From the NCBI GenBank assembly GCA_001460835.1, contig CYKH01000904.1, forward strand, positions 27,670 through 70,273: a DNA stretch of 42,604 nucleotides. Reading direction: 5' to 3'. Shown here one piece after another: positions 16,477 through 25,403 of this stretch. The stretch is from Bodo saltans (lineage: Eukaryota > Euglenozoa > Kinetoplastea > Eubodonida > Bodonidae). Positions within the stretch are counted from its first letter, which is position 1. Each line of letters begins with the position of its first letter. Position numbers and translations under genes: made by a program. Under the pieces are notes generated by a model. It ran no database searches and was not told where the DNA came from. It saw nothing but the letters and a program-made list of their open reading frames with translations.

Positions 16477-18393
16477 ATGCCAAACTTGCAAGAGCAATCG
16501 CAAGACTCGGCAGCAGATAAGAGCGCTGCCATCGACACGCCCCTTCTCGACGGAGTGCGCTCGTCAACCCTTGACCGCAGCCGGCGTCGCGCCAAGTTTC
16601 TCCTCATCAGTGGTATCGTCGTATTGGTGCTGTCCTCCGTCATGCGCGGCGTCTTTCCGTTGATTGTCAACGATGTGGTGTGGAAAGAGACATCGATTAC
16701 ATCGCCGGATTCCCCGCTGTACGATGCTTGGGTAAATCCTGCTTCCGTGGGAGTGAACATCTACCGCCAATACACCTTTTACAATTTGACAAATCCGTAT
16801 GAAGTCGTGGCTGGATTGCCGCCAAACTTCGTGGAGCGTGGGCCGTATGTCTACGAAGAAATTCGAGCGAAGGTACCCTCCTCTATCCAGTGGTTCGATA
16901 ACGGAACCGTTGGCTACACATACACCAGCACCTATCAATTTGTCCCAGAGAAGTCGTTTGACACGTTCACCGGTGAGCAGCTCAGTGATGTGGATGACGT
17001 CTTACAGCTCCCCAACGCCCCACTGATTGGGCTCACTCATCGTTTATCCCTTGTCCCCAATGATCTCGGCCACATTTCGTGGTTCCCAATCACCAAACAA
17101 GAATGTTGTGTGTTGCTAGACATCATGGTGAACGCGACGGTGGGACCACAAGGAATGTTCGTGCATCGCTCCGTTCATGAGGTGCTGTGGGGCTACGAAG
17201 ACCCCATTTGGGCCTCGGTGCATGAAACCTTGGCGTACATCAACTACACCGCTAGCCGCATCTTCCGCAGCGAGTGGAATGGAACGTACACGCTGCCCTC
17301 GCCGTACAGCTTCCGCTCCGGTCAGATGTGCCCACTGTGGGAGCACAATGATGCGTGCAACACCACCACCAACCTGTACACCCTTGAGGGATCGGGGAGC
17401 GACCGTGATGGGCCAGTTGGTATGGGCCACTTATCTCAGTGGGCAGGCCAGCGAAGCTTGTGGTGGTGGGGGGAGGAGATGGACACGTACACTGGGGGAA
17501 TGGAGGTTCGCCCTCAACCCGAGCGCGCTGTCCCTGACTACGACATCGAAGAGACAGATCCGTTGTGCCATGATGTCGTTGGCAGTGATGGGCTGCGCTT
17601 CGGCCCTGGAGTGACTGAGTCTTCGTCACTCAAACTGTTTCTTGATATGTTGTGGCGTACGATGCCTTTGTCCTACTGGAAGGAGACGACCGTCAAGGAG
17701 ATTGCCGCGATGGCCTTCTCTGTGAATGGTCCGGTGCTGGACAACACGACGGAAATTAACCAGCGATGTTACCACATGCAAAAGTTTGGACTTTTTAACT
17801 TCTCCAAGCCACTTTTCGGCCCGGCGTTTGCCGCCAAGGCTCGTCTTCTTGATGCAAAATTAGATCGCACCGACGTGAACTACACACTGCAACGCCCAGT
17901 ATGCTCTCAGTTTGTCACCGTCAACGAATCCTCCAGCGGCGGCAGCAGCAACGAGGTGGAATGCGATGAATGGGCCCTCTCTCCCCGCCGCAACGTGTTA
18001 GACTACCTTGAGTACTACTTCCAGCGGGAGTCCCAGCCTGAAGCGTTCCGTGAAATGTTTGAGTCTCGACTGAATGTGCATGGACTAACGGGTATCACGC
18101 TGAGTGGAATCGCACAAGGAGAAGCACTCACTGAGCTGAAGCCAATCAAAGTGGACGGATGCCCTGGCCTCTTCACCAATTTTGTCAACATTTCAAGCAC
18201 CTTCATCCCGCTCGTGAATGTGCAACGTAGCACTGAGGTATCGGACACATATGCTCAACGCCTGCGCACTGCACTGCTGTGGTTGAACATTGCTGGCATT
18301 GTCCTCTACGTTGGGATCGGCTTGGGCATTGGTATGCTGATGGGTGGCATTTTCTGGCTGCGCTCTTTAAAGCCGTCTCCAGTTGTCATGTAA
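16477..18393 (+). CDS. CD36/LIMP-2 (scavenger receptor class B) family membrane protein
   Basis: A 638-residue protein with the CD36 topology: a short cytosolic N-tail, a membrane helix at about 41-64, a large extracytoplasmic domain, a second helix at about 600-628, and a short tail. Family landmarks are YRQYTFYNLTNP, VERGPYVYEE, then FFSRNG-like YTYTSTYQF, and a cysteine-bearing C-terminal part of the ectodomain. Many N-x-S/T sequons (for example NGT, NCT-like NTTT, NVS) fit a glycosylated lumenal domain. The N-tail has DTPLL at 20-24, an exact DXXLL motif of the kind read by GGA adaptors, which suggests endolysosomal sorting. The likely role is lipid or particle binding in the endocytic or feeding pathway. 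The family call is firm; ligand and location are inference. Confidence 0.88.
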   Translation: MPNLQEQSQDSAADKSAAIDTPLLDGVRSSTLDRSRRRAKFLLISGIVVLVLSSVMRGVFPLIVNDVVWKETSITSPDSPLYDAWVNPASVGVNIYRQYTFYNLTNPYEVVAGLPPNFVERGPYVYEEIRAKVPSSIQWFDNGTVGYTYTSTYQFVPEKSFDTFTGEQLSDVDDVLQLPNAPLIGLTHRLSLVPNDLGHISWFPITKQECCVLLDIMVNATVGPQGMFVHRSVHEVLWGYEDPIWASVHETLAYINYTASRIFRSEWNGTYTLPSPYSFRSGQMCPLWEHNDACNTTTNLYTLEGSGSDRDGPVGMGHLSQWAGQRSLWWWGEEMDTYTGGMEVRPQPERAVPDYDIEETDPLCHDVVGSDGLRFGPGVTESSSLKLFLDMLWRTMPLSYWKETTVKEIAAMAFSVNGPVLDNTTEINQRCYHMQKFGLFNFSKPLFGPAFAAKARLLDAKLDRTDVNYTLQRPVCSQFVTVNESSSGGSSNEVECDEWALSPRRNVLDYLEYYFQRESQPEAFREMFESRLNVHGLTGITLSGIAQGEALTELKPIKVDGCPGLFTNFVNISSTFIPLVNVQRSTEVSDTYAQRLRTALLWLNIAGIVLYVGIGLGIGMLMGGIFWLRSLKPSPVVM

Positions 18394-19021
18394 ACGGGTG
18401 AGAGAAGAGACGAGGGAGGAGTAAATCTGTCCGGTTCTCGGACGCAAGAGAATTTTTACACATCACACTGACTCTGTTTTTCGTTGCTGCATTTCATTAA
18501 TGAACAAATGCTCTTGAGCATCTGTGCACGGCAGCACGCTTGGTGCGTGCCGTCACGACTGTTATCACTACTGCTACGCTTCCTTTCTCTCACAAATACA
18601 CTCACGCCCACTATCACTCTCTTTTTTCAGCGGATGTGTCCGCGTTGGTTGAGGTGTTGTGGAGGCTCTTTGTTTTTCCCCCTGGAAACGATGACTCCAA
18701 TCATTTCAATCCCCTCTGCACTACCAGACACTACGCAATCCACTGCACCCGGTGGTACTATCTATGAATCCTTGGCAATGAAATGGGAAAAAAAATCGAT
18801 GTAGCAGAGTTTGGGTTCGAAAAGATTGTCGTACATGCGTGTGTGGGACAAGGACTTCATCTCAGGCTGAACCTAAACGTTATTTTTCTGCAAGAATATT
18901 TCTCGGCAAATACTTTCGGCGCAATCTTATGTTGTTGTTATTTGTTGCACCACAAGCTTGAAGTGCAAAACCATACATCACCTAGGCATTTTTGTTTTGT
19001 TTTATTTTGTTTATTCCTTTG
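18394..19021 (+). other. Long intergenic region, 628 bp
   Basis: No ORF with coding character was seen. A strong acceptor-like site lies at 18612-18630 (CTCTCTTTTTTCAG). Further T-rich runs at 18988-19020 directly precede the DENN-protein ATG, without an AG between tract and ATG. The DENND6-like gene may therefore have a leader of about 390 bases carrying several upstream ATGs, or use an AG near 18985. Confidence 0.4.
18612..18630 (+). promoter_or_regulatory. Putative trans-splice acceptor
   Basis: A pyrimidine run ends in TTTTTTCAG, with AG at 18629-18630. It is the best acceptor match in the gap before the DENN-protein gene. Confidence 0.45.
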
Positions 19022-21355
19022 ATGAGTGCGTGGGTTGAATGTTTTGTGTCCGTACGATTTGACCTCGACATTGGCCCCAAGGTGGAGCACGTGAGCCCTC
19101 GAGGTGCGCTGACCGACGACGGGGAGCGTCTTGTTGCCCAGGCTGCCTTCCCAGATTGCAACCCTGACTGTGGGCACGAATTCATTTTCTTCTTCACAGT
19201 TCGAGATGGTGTGCTTCGAGATCCATTGATCGACGACACAGAGCCGATGTCGTCTTCAGGAGGAGGGATTGGCTCGTCTGCTAGGCTAACAGATGATGAC
19301 AATATGTCGAGGGTGAGTAACGGTTCGTTCCCCTCTGCGGTGTACGGACTTGCCAGGGTGGGCAGTAACACGATCCTGGACAGCTCAAAAACATTTCCAG
19401 TGGCTGCCCTCAAGAGCGGTGCGGTTGGGAAGCAGCGCAGCTTGAACAGAATAGGTGAGCCTGCAAAAGACCAAGGTCGCCTGCTAGGAGTAGCACATTA
19501 CCGCCAGAAGCGCGACACCAGCGTTCCCCGAGGCTACGTTCAACAAGTATTTCTTCTGTTATCTCGACTCCCTTACCTCGTTGCCCACGAGTTAATCCTT
19601 CGTGTTCTTGCTCCTCGATGTAGTCAATGCTGTCATTTGTCACCAGACACGTCACGGACTTGCGTTGCCTCCGCCATGGGGCCCGTTCCCTCATCGATGT
19701 TTGCATTTGACGCTTCCTTTCACCCTGCCCATGCAACGCAAGCAGATGTACTTGATCAAGCGTACGATGAGCTAGCGTCGTGGCCGTCGCCCCATCCCCA
19801 CGTGCAGTATTCAGTGAGCCTGTTGCACCAAAGCCTCAGCTTTGTGACTCCGCCGAGAGAGCTGAGGCCTATCCGTAGCCTACAGTCCCCAAGGTCGACG
19901 AAGGTGATCCTCGATGATCGCGTTAGGATTTTGGACAAGCGTCAACCGAGTCGTCACAGTCAAGATTTCTTTCCATTGTACCACCTTCTCGGTGATCACT
20001 TAGCAGATATCACTAGGATCTGGGAGTTGCTCATTTCCCACGAGCACTTGCTTATTCTGAGCAACACTCCTTCGATGAGCTCCGCAGCAGCTCTGGCAGT
20101 GGTATCACTCATCATGCCGATCAAGTTCGTTGGTGACCTGCGATCCTACTTCACCGTGCAGGACGTAGACTTCTCAACGTTGTCTAAGCTCGGGAAAAAA
20201 GAGACGCCGTTCCCCGCCCAGCACAGCGTTGTAGTGAGCGGCACGAATCCCTTTTTCGTGCGTGCCTTCTCTGGGTGGAAGCACATGTTGAGCGTGACTG
20301 ATCAGTTTTCCCATCGCGTCGTGAATGGGCGGGGCCTCGCTGGTCCTCCGGCAGCTTCCGATGAGGTGGAGGGGATGGCCCCATCGCCCATTCGAAATGG
20401 GAGCGGGATGGAGGAGCGCACCAATTCATCCATCATGATCGATACTGCCAGCCCACGGTCTGCAACACCGACGTCGACAATGAGTAGCAAGGAGGCTTGG
20501 GCTTCGCTGCAATGGGGCTTCAGCAATATTTTCCAAACGCAATTTTCGTTTGTGCTCAATCACAAAGATCAAGCTGCGCTCCTTCAAGATCGAGTTTCAC
20601 AGTGCTTGAAGCTCCCCGCGGAGGTCCAGCGTTTGTCAACGGAAGAGGCCGCTAACAGCGCACTCGGGGGTGGTGCTGCACCTGCAGCACCTCCTGTCTC
20701 ATCACCAACAGCATCGACCGCGCCAAACAACAAGGGAGGATCCACCTCGTCGTCGTCACCCACAAGCAGCTGTCCACCTACAAGCGCGATGTTCCCTACC
20801 TCACTCGTGGACGAGATGGTGCGACGATTCTTTTTCTCCCTCACAACTGAGTTCCTGTCGCCCGTGCGCGTATGGTTTGATGACATTGTCAAACGAAGCA
20901 TGGAACCGTTTCAGCTGTGCTGTGCTGGCATACTTGATACTCCGCTGTTTCACCAGTCCAAGTTCCTTTCGTACTTGAAGGACAACCGCAAAGCTATCGC
21001 ACCGCGAATGTTGAAAGATACGATGTCACACAGCACGTACAGAGTCTTGTACGAACGTTTCAGCGCGGGAGTGTTGTTCCGCTCCTTCATCAACCAGCTC
21101 GCCTCACAGTGGATCGAGCGAGAGCTCTCCACTTTTCACGCCGATGCTTGGGTGACAGACGTTCCCTCGGAGCAACGTCGGTTGGACATGTTTATCAATC
21201 TGCATGCTTTCTCCTTGACTGAGTTTGAAAGCCACGATCCGGACTTGATTTTACTAGCATCTGCCACGGCCGTCTTGACTGAAATGGCAGTGCGGCTCCC
21301 ATCACATCTGCAACGAAGCTTTCTGGACAAAGTGGAGATGCTGAGGCTTCCTTGA
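19022..21355 (+). CDS. DENND6-like DENN-domain protein (probable Rab GEF)
   Basis: The protein is 777 residues from the first ATG, MSAWVECFVSVRFDLD. DENN hallmarks of the DENND6/FAM116 group are visible: FDLDIGPKVEHVSP (upstream DENN), AAFPDCN, then QQVFLLLSRLPYL, then IWELLISHEHLLIL followed by ALAVVSLIMPIKFVGDLRSY, FTVQD and GTNPFF. DENND6 proteins in animals activate Rab14 on endosomes, so a trafficking role is inferred. Low-complexity insertions (Ser/Gly-rich at about 70-100, Pro/Ser/Thr-rich at about 555-590) enlarge the protein relative to animal homologues. The T-rich bases just upstream of 19022 read open in frame but lack an ATG. AVL9 is the nearest alternative family. Confidence 0.75.
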   Translation: MSAWVECFVSVRFDLDIGPKVEHVSPRGALTDDGERLVAQAAFPDCNPDCGHEFIFFFTVRDGVLRDPLIDDTEPMSSSGGGIGSSARLTDDDNMSRVSNGSFPSAVYGLARVGSNTILDSSKTFPVAALKSGAVGKQRSLNRIGEPAKDQGRLLGVAHYRQKRDTSVPRGYVQQVFLLLSRLPYLVAHELILRVLAPRCSQCCHLSPDTSRTCVASAMGPVPSSMFAFDASFHPAHATQADVLDQAYDELASWPSPHPHVQYSVSLLHQSLSFVTPPRELRPIRSLQSPRSTKVILDDRVRILDKRQPSRHSQDFFPLYHLLGDHLADITRIWELLISHEHLLILSNTPSMSSAAALAVVSLIMPIKFVGDLRSYFTVQDVDFSTLSKLGKKETPFPAQHSVVVSGTNPFFVRAFSGWKHMLSVTDQFSHRVVNGRGLAGPPAASDEVEGMAPSPIRNGSGMEERTNSSIMIDTASPRSATPTSTMSSKEAWASLQWGFSNIFQTQFSFVLNHKDQAALLQDRVSQCLKLPAEVQRLSTEEAANSALGGGAAPAAPPVSSPTASTAPNNKGGSTSSSSPTSSCPPTSAMFPTSLVDEMVRRFFFSLTTEFLSPVRVWFDDIVKRSMEPFQLCCAGILDTPLFHQSKFLSYLKDNRKAIAPRMLKDTMSHSTYRVLYERFSAGVLFRSFINQLASQWIERELSTFHADAWVTDVPSEQRRLDMFINLHAFSLTEFESHDPDLILLASATAVLTEMAVRLPSHLQRSFLDKVEMLRLP

Positions 21356-21599
21356 GAGCCGCATATGGTTGCAGCTGACAGAACGTTTTATGAATTGTGA
21401 ATGACTTTGATTTTCCAAATTGTTTTCTTTTTTTCAATTATGTTCCAACAAGCGAGCATATTGTCTGTGGTGATATTGTGACCTTCGGCTAACCCGTGTT
21501 CCTCAAGTTGTTTCCACAAATACAATACAAAGTTTCACACAACGCGTCCTCATAACCTCCTTTAATCAATTCTTGTGAGAAGTCATAAACAAACAACGG

Positions 21600-22898
21600 A
21601 TGAGCGAGTACTCAGCTCCTCCCGTCGATGAACATCAAATCCTCTCATCATCTGAAGTAACACAGCTGGCCGCCTTTTATAGCACCATCACTCTCACGCC
21701 AGATCAAATGTCGCGCATTGCTCAACGATTCTTGGAGGCAAGTGCGGTTGAGAAATCGTTGATTGCAAGAGTGTACTGCAATCTCTTCTCCGATGCAACG
21801 TTTGTTCAACGGCTGTTGGAAAGGGGAAAACGGTTTCAGAAGTCGATGCCACCTCACTCTGGGGCTGGCCCTCTTATCGATTACGAGGAGGATGAGGACG
21901 ACGAAGATGAGATTGGATTTGACGATAGCCACTACCAGGCTCGCCCCACTGGAAACCGAACGAAGCGTGGTCCGAACAAGAAGAAAGGTGACACACCATC
22001 ATCTCCTTTGCCACAACAGCGAGAAATGCGGCTTGCCAATGTCGCGGAGGAGATCACACCGCGACTGATCGGCGACGGCCCTTTCACGCTGGAGTTCGGA
22101 TTGGTACTTACGGAAGACATGCGCACGGCTGTCGTCAATCTGTACAGCAAACAATTCGTGCATCCAGACGCCAAGACGCTCGCCAAGATGGTCATCATCC
22201 CCCGCTCTCAGTCCACAAGAACACGAAAGAATATCAAAGGGTCCTACACATGGTTCCTCAAGTGCTTGTCAACGAACGAAGTTGTGTCGTGTGTCACTGC
22301 GCTCGTGCATCGAAAAGACGCAAACACGTCCATCGTGGAAGTTCCGTTGTTTGCTACGGGCAGTGGATACAAGAAAAATGGGTTTGCGAAGTTGCTCAAT
22401 GTAGCGTTGTTGGAGTTCTGCGTGGATCACATGGTCGATTGCCCACTTGTGGTGGTCTCAGCAGACCCAAAAGCTGTCCCTTTCTGGGCGCACTTAGGCT
22501 TTCGGGAAATGTCTCGCTCTGAAAAGAAGTCCATCGAGTTTCTTTACGAACACAGCTTCTTCAAATTTCAGGACTCTGTCCCTATGACCATTTCACTCGC
22601 AGAACTCAAAGCTCGTCGTGAAGAGCGACGCCAGATAGCTTGGAGGTCTCGCAGCGCCACAACCACCACAGCGAACCAAAATGGTAGTGGTACGTTGATG
22701 AAAGCATTTGTCATCAGAGACGAGAGCCGTGAGGCGTCATCAGACGGAACTAATGAAGGCGATGTGATCATTGAAGAGTCTCGCACTCCTCCTAGCAATG
22801 AAGAGGAGAATGATGGAGCTTCTGTAGTTCTGGAAACCATTCTCAAGATGCCGAGATTTCTGCTCTCTGGTTCTGTTGCACTCCCTTATCAAAGTTGA
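21600..22898 (+). CDS. GNAT-fold acetyltransferase-like protein
   Basis: A 432-residue protein. The N-terminal 150 residues contain an acidic run (EEDEDDEDE) followed by a basic segment and look like a nuclear or disordered region. Residues of about 160-330 have the GNAT layout: a strand, VVSCVTALVHR, then VPLFATGSGYKKNGFAKLL in which KKNGFA matches the acetyl-CoA-binding R/Q-x-x-G-x-G/A loop, then PLVVVSAD and FWAHLGF typical of the final beta strands. The arrangement resembles the GNAT domain of plant PHD-finger acetyltransferases, but no PHD finger is present. The substrate is unknown. The last 25 residues fall in a segment duplicated downstream (see the repeat at 22823-23372). Confidence 0.6.
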   Translation: MSEYSAPPVDEHQILSSSEVTQLAAFYSTITLTPDQMSRIAQRFLEASAVEKSLIARVYCNLFSDATFVQRLLERGKRFQKSMPPHSGAGPLIDYEEDEDDEDEIGFDDSHYQARPTGNRTKRGPNKKKGDTPSSPLPQQREMRLANVAEEITPRLIGDGPFTLEFGLVLTEDMRTAVVNLYSKQFVHPDAKTLAKMVIIPRSQSTRTRKNIKGSYTWFLKCLSTNEVVSCVTALVHRKDANTSIVEVPLFATGSGYKKNGFAKLLNVALLEFCVDHMVDCPLVVVSADPKAVPFWAHLGFREMSRSEKKSIEFLYEHSFFKFQDSVPMTISLAELKARREERRQIAWRSRSATTTTANQNGSGTLMKAFVIRDESREASSDGTNEGDVIIEESRTPPSNEEENDGASVVLETILKMPRFLLSGSVALPYQS

Positions 22899-23372
22899 AG
22901 TGCGAACAACGGAGGTCACAAATCAAAATCATCGCTTAAACGTCACATCATTCAGTTATCTCTACACTATTCATAGATCCAACAGGAGACCAAAGAGGGA
23001 AACGTATTCACGCATTCTGAACTGTGTAGAGACCCTCTCCATATCATTATTTTCTTCTTCTTTTTTTGTTTCACTCATTTCAGCACTACAGCCATTTTTT
23101 TTTTCTGTTGTACTGGAAACCATTCTCAAGATGCCGAGATTTCTTCTCTCTGGTTCTGTAGCACTCCCTTATCAAAGTTGAAGTGCGAGCAACGGGGGCA
23201 TGTCAAAACCATCACTTAAACGTCACAATTCAGTTATCTCTACACTATTCATAGATCCAACAGGAGGCTAAAGAGGGAAAAGAATCAGCAAGCATTCTGA
23301 ACTGTGTAGATACCCTCTCCATTTCATTTTTTTGTTTGTTTGTTTTGATTTCACTCATTTCAGCACTACAAC
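22823..23372 (+). repeat. Diverged direct duplication across a 3' UTR and splice acceptor, about 265 bp each
   Basis: Copy 1 (about 22823-23090) covers the last 25 codons of the GNAT-like gene, its stop and the 3' flank as far as a TTTCAGCACTACA acceptor-like element. Copy 2 (about 23101-23372) repeats the same order, including a fragment that would encode the same C-terminal peptide. The copies are separated by about 11 bases containing ten T. They differ by many substitutions and several indels, mostly in the non-coding part. Confidence 0.88.
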
Positions 23373-23388
23373 ACACTCCGCGCCAATC
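22899..23388 (+). other. Intergenic region, 490 bp, mostly duplicated sequence
   Basis: It holds the second copy of the GNAT gene end (a 25-codon remnant at about 23110-23181, without the rest of the gene) and two copies of the flank and acceptor. No independent gene was seen. Confidence 0.6.
23313..23363 (+). promoter_or_regulatory. Putative trans-splice acceptor for the RRM gene
   Basis: A T-rich tract ends in TCACTCATTTCAG with AG at 23362-23363, 26 bases before the ATG. A near-identical acceptor lies about 280 bases upstream in the duplicated copy. Confidence 0.5.
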
Positions 23389-23736
23389 ATGCCCGTCGGA
23401 GAAGCAAAGTTATTCATTGGCCAGCTCCACTTCGATGCCACCGAAGACGATGTCCGCCAACTGTTTGAGTACTACGGCGATGTTCGCCACATCAACATCC
23501 TGCGCGATAAGAACACTTCCCGAAGCACCGGAAGTGCGTTTGTGACGTATGGTAGCACCGAAGAAGCCGATGCTGCGATCTTAGCCCTTCACAACATTTA
23601 CAACATGGAGCGCGACAAGCCTCTTCAGGTGTCGTACTGTGAGCGCACTGCCACCATTTCCCAGTTTGGCTACGAACACGCAGAGCGACTGGCGACTGAG
23701 AATCGTGCCAACCCCAGGCCACGACCCATCCTGTAA
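23389..23736 (+). CDS. Single-RRM RNA-binding protein, CELF-like
   Basis: A 115-residue protein that is almost entirely one RNA recognition motif. RNP2 is LFIGQL at 8-13 and RNP1 is TGSAFVTY at 47-54; ILRDKNT before RNP1 and an alternating EADAAILALH helix resemble CELF/Bruno RRMs. The short basic tail ends RANPRPRPIL. Small single-RRM proteins are common mRNA-stability regulators in kinetoplastids, where control is largely post-transcriptional, so a cytoplasmic mRNA-binding role is likely. The ATG at 23389 follows the acceptor AG by 26 bases. In-frame codons upstream read the pyrimidine tract and are not coding. Confidence 0.85.
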   Translation: MPVGEAKLFIGQLHFDATEDDVRQLFEYYGDVRHINILRDKNTSRSTGSAFVTYGSTEEADAAILALHNIYNMERDKPLQVSYCERTATISQFGYEHAERLATENRANPRPRPIL

Positions 23737-23980
23737 AAAGATCAGCCTTCCAGAAAAAAGTTCGCAGTTACGGCCTTGTCAATAAAAAACTTTTTGCTGT
23801 CGTTGTTCCCCCAGTGGTGCACCTCCGTTTGAGAAAGTAAACGAAGGAACCAAATTTCGTTGCTCGTGTTTTGCTTGATTCGCTACCCCTCCCCTTCTCC
23901 CAAAAATCTCGAAGATTTGGTTCAGTTGAGATCTCGGCAAAAATGAATACAGTTGAAAGAAAAATCGAATCTCAGTAAAA

Positions 23981-23996
23981 ACTTCATTCTTTTCAG
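23981..23996 (+). promoter_or_regulatory. Putative trans-splice acceptor before the WD40 gene
   Basis: ACTTCATTCTTTTCAG, with AG at 23995-23996, lies 27 bases before the ATG at 24023. The leader contains an A-run and a 4-codon upstream ORF. Confidence 0.5.
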
Positions 23997-24008
23997 CAAA
24001 AAAAAAAA

Positions 24009-24023
24009 ATGCTGCTGTTTTGA
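24009..24023 (+). other. Minimal upstream ORF overlapping the WD40 gene start
   Basis: ATG at 24009 opens four codons and ends in TGA at 24021-24023. The stop overlaps the next ATG (24023) by one base, as TGATG. It lies downstream of the putative splice AG at 23996, so it would be in the mRNA. Its effect on translation is unknown. Confidence 0.4.
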
Positions 24024-25225
24024 TGTGTAACCGAAGGCTTTACAGAGAAGAACATAATTTTAACGAAGTAAAGAGGCACGAAATGTACGCCTCTGCACCA
24101 GTGGCCGGACCACCGTTGCAGTTGCAACACTCCGTCAAAGTATCGTACGATGACGGCGTGTACGTCCTCGATGGATGCCTTGCAAATAATGAAACCATGA
24201 TAGCTGTCTCCACAAGCGCTCAAGTGATTCGGTGCTACGATGTGCGTACCACAACGCACTTATTTGAAATGCGTGATCACACCGGTCCCATCCGCGACAT
24301 GGTCGTTGCTCCTGTTGCCCACCCATCACTTCTCTTCTCAGTGCAAGAAGACACTGGCGTTGCGGTGAGTGATTTGAGAATAGGGAAGGCAGTGCACTTC
24401 CTTAACGAGATGTGCTCCATGGGCCTTGACAGTTACTCTCTTAGTGTCAGTGAGGATGGCGCCTCACTTGCTCTCGCCGCTGGGAAGGACATTCACTTCG
24501 TTGATATCCGCACGTGGCATAGCACTCGTAGCATTTCTGAGCTCCACACCGATGACATTACGAGGGTGCGATACTGTGGATCGGACGCTATTTGCACGGC
24601 CGGCGAAGATCAGATGGTCAACGTCCTCTCCACGACGGAGCCTGATGAAGATGAGATGATGTGGAATATCATCAACTGTGAGGAGGTTGTCACACGCATG
24701 CAATACTTCAGCCCGGATAGGATACCACTCCTCGCAACGCCTGAGGTCGCCCCCAGAGGAGTATTTGCGACGGTAGGCTCGTGTGAGAATGCGTGGGTCA
24801 TCCCAGTAGGAGAGGGCGAGGTTGCTCGCGAAAAGAAACTCCAGCGACCAAATTTTGAGACGTATCAAGTTGAGTTCGCACCGTGGCTTGGTACGTTAGG
24901 CCAAGTGACGGGCTTGAAGGATGAGGATGGCAATGCCGGTCCTCTGTTGATCACAGATGTTGTATCTGGAGGCGTCATGGGTGTCATGAACGGGGCCCAT
25001 CAAGAAGTTGTGCGCATCGCCCTGTCGCTCCCTAACGGTGTGCTCATCACTGGTGGTGAAGACGGTATGTTGGCGTACTGGACACAGCCTCAGCAGCAGC
25101 AGCAGCAACGCACCGCTCTAGACGGTGGCGAAGATGAGATGGACAACGTTAGCACAACATCTTCGATGAAGCAGCGAGCTCGTATTAGTGTACCTCCGTC
25201 GATCAAAAAAGGGAGACCATACTGA
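24023..25225 (+). CDS. WD40-repeat protein, WDR89-like
   Basis: The protein is 400 residues from the ATG at 24023; an in-frame ATG at 24083 is an equally good start because the beta-propeller begins just after it. Several WD40 blades are visible, for example VIRCYDVRT near 75, HTGPIRDMVVAP with GVAVSDLRIGKAV after it, DIHFVDIRTWHS, and a terminal blade GVLITGGEDGMLAYWTQP. Blade order and the single-domain form recall WDR89, but that name is tentative. The C-terminal tail has a short glutamine run from CAG codons (about 25090-25108) and a basic end. Propellers of this kind act as scaffolds, and no enzymatic function is suggested. Confidence 0.75.
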   Translation: MCNRRLYREEHNFNEVKRHEMYASAPVAGPPLQLQHSVKVSYDDGVYVLDGCLANNETMIAVSTSAQVIRCYDVRTTTHLFEMRDHTGPIRDMVVAPVAHPSLLFSVQEDTGVAVSDLRIGKAVHFLNEMCSMGLDSYSLSVSEDGASLALAAGKDIHFVDIRTWHSTRSISELHTDDITRVRYCGSDAICTAGEDQMVNVLSTTEPDEDEMMWNIINCEEVVTRMQYFSPDRIPLLATPEVAPRGVFATVGSCENAWVIPVGEGEVAREKKLQRPNFETYQVEFAPWLGTLGQVTGLKDEDGNAGPLLITDVVSGGVMGVMNGAHQEVVRIALSLPNGVLITGGEDGMLAYWTQPQQQQQQRTALDGGEDEMDNVSTTSSMKQRARISVPPSIKKGRPY

Positions 25226-25403
25226 GGCGTTGTCATTTTCGACAACATAAAACACAGAGAGAGGAGAAATTCGGTTAATTTACGTGTTTGCAATTCATTT
25301 GAATTTTGTGATGTCCATACATGTATTGTGGTGAAGGAGCAACTTCATCTACCTTTCCGCTTTTGTTTCCTCATCGAGAAAATTGAAACCGAGACACCCT
25401 CGC

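Noticed and set aside
18484-18804. Possible 106-codon gene in the 628-bp gap
   Set aside because: It lacks an ATG at its start, spans a strong splice-acceptor-like tract and has no domain-like composition.
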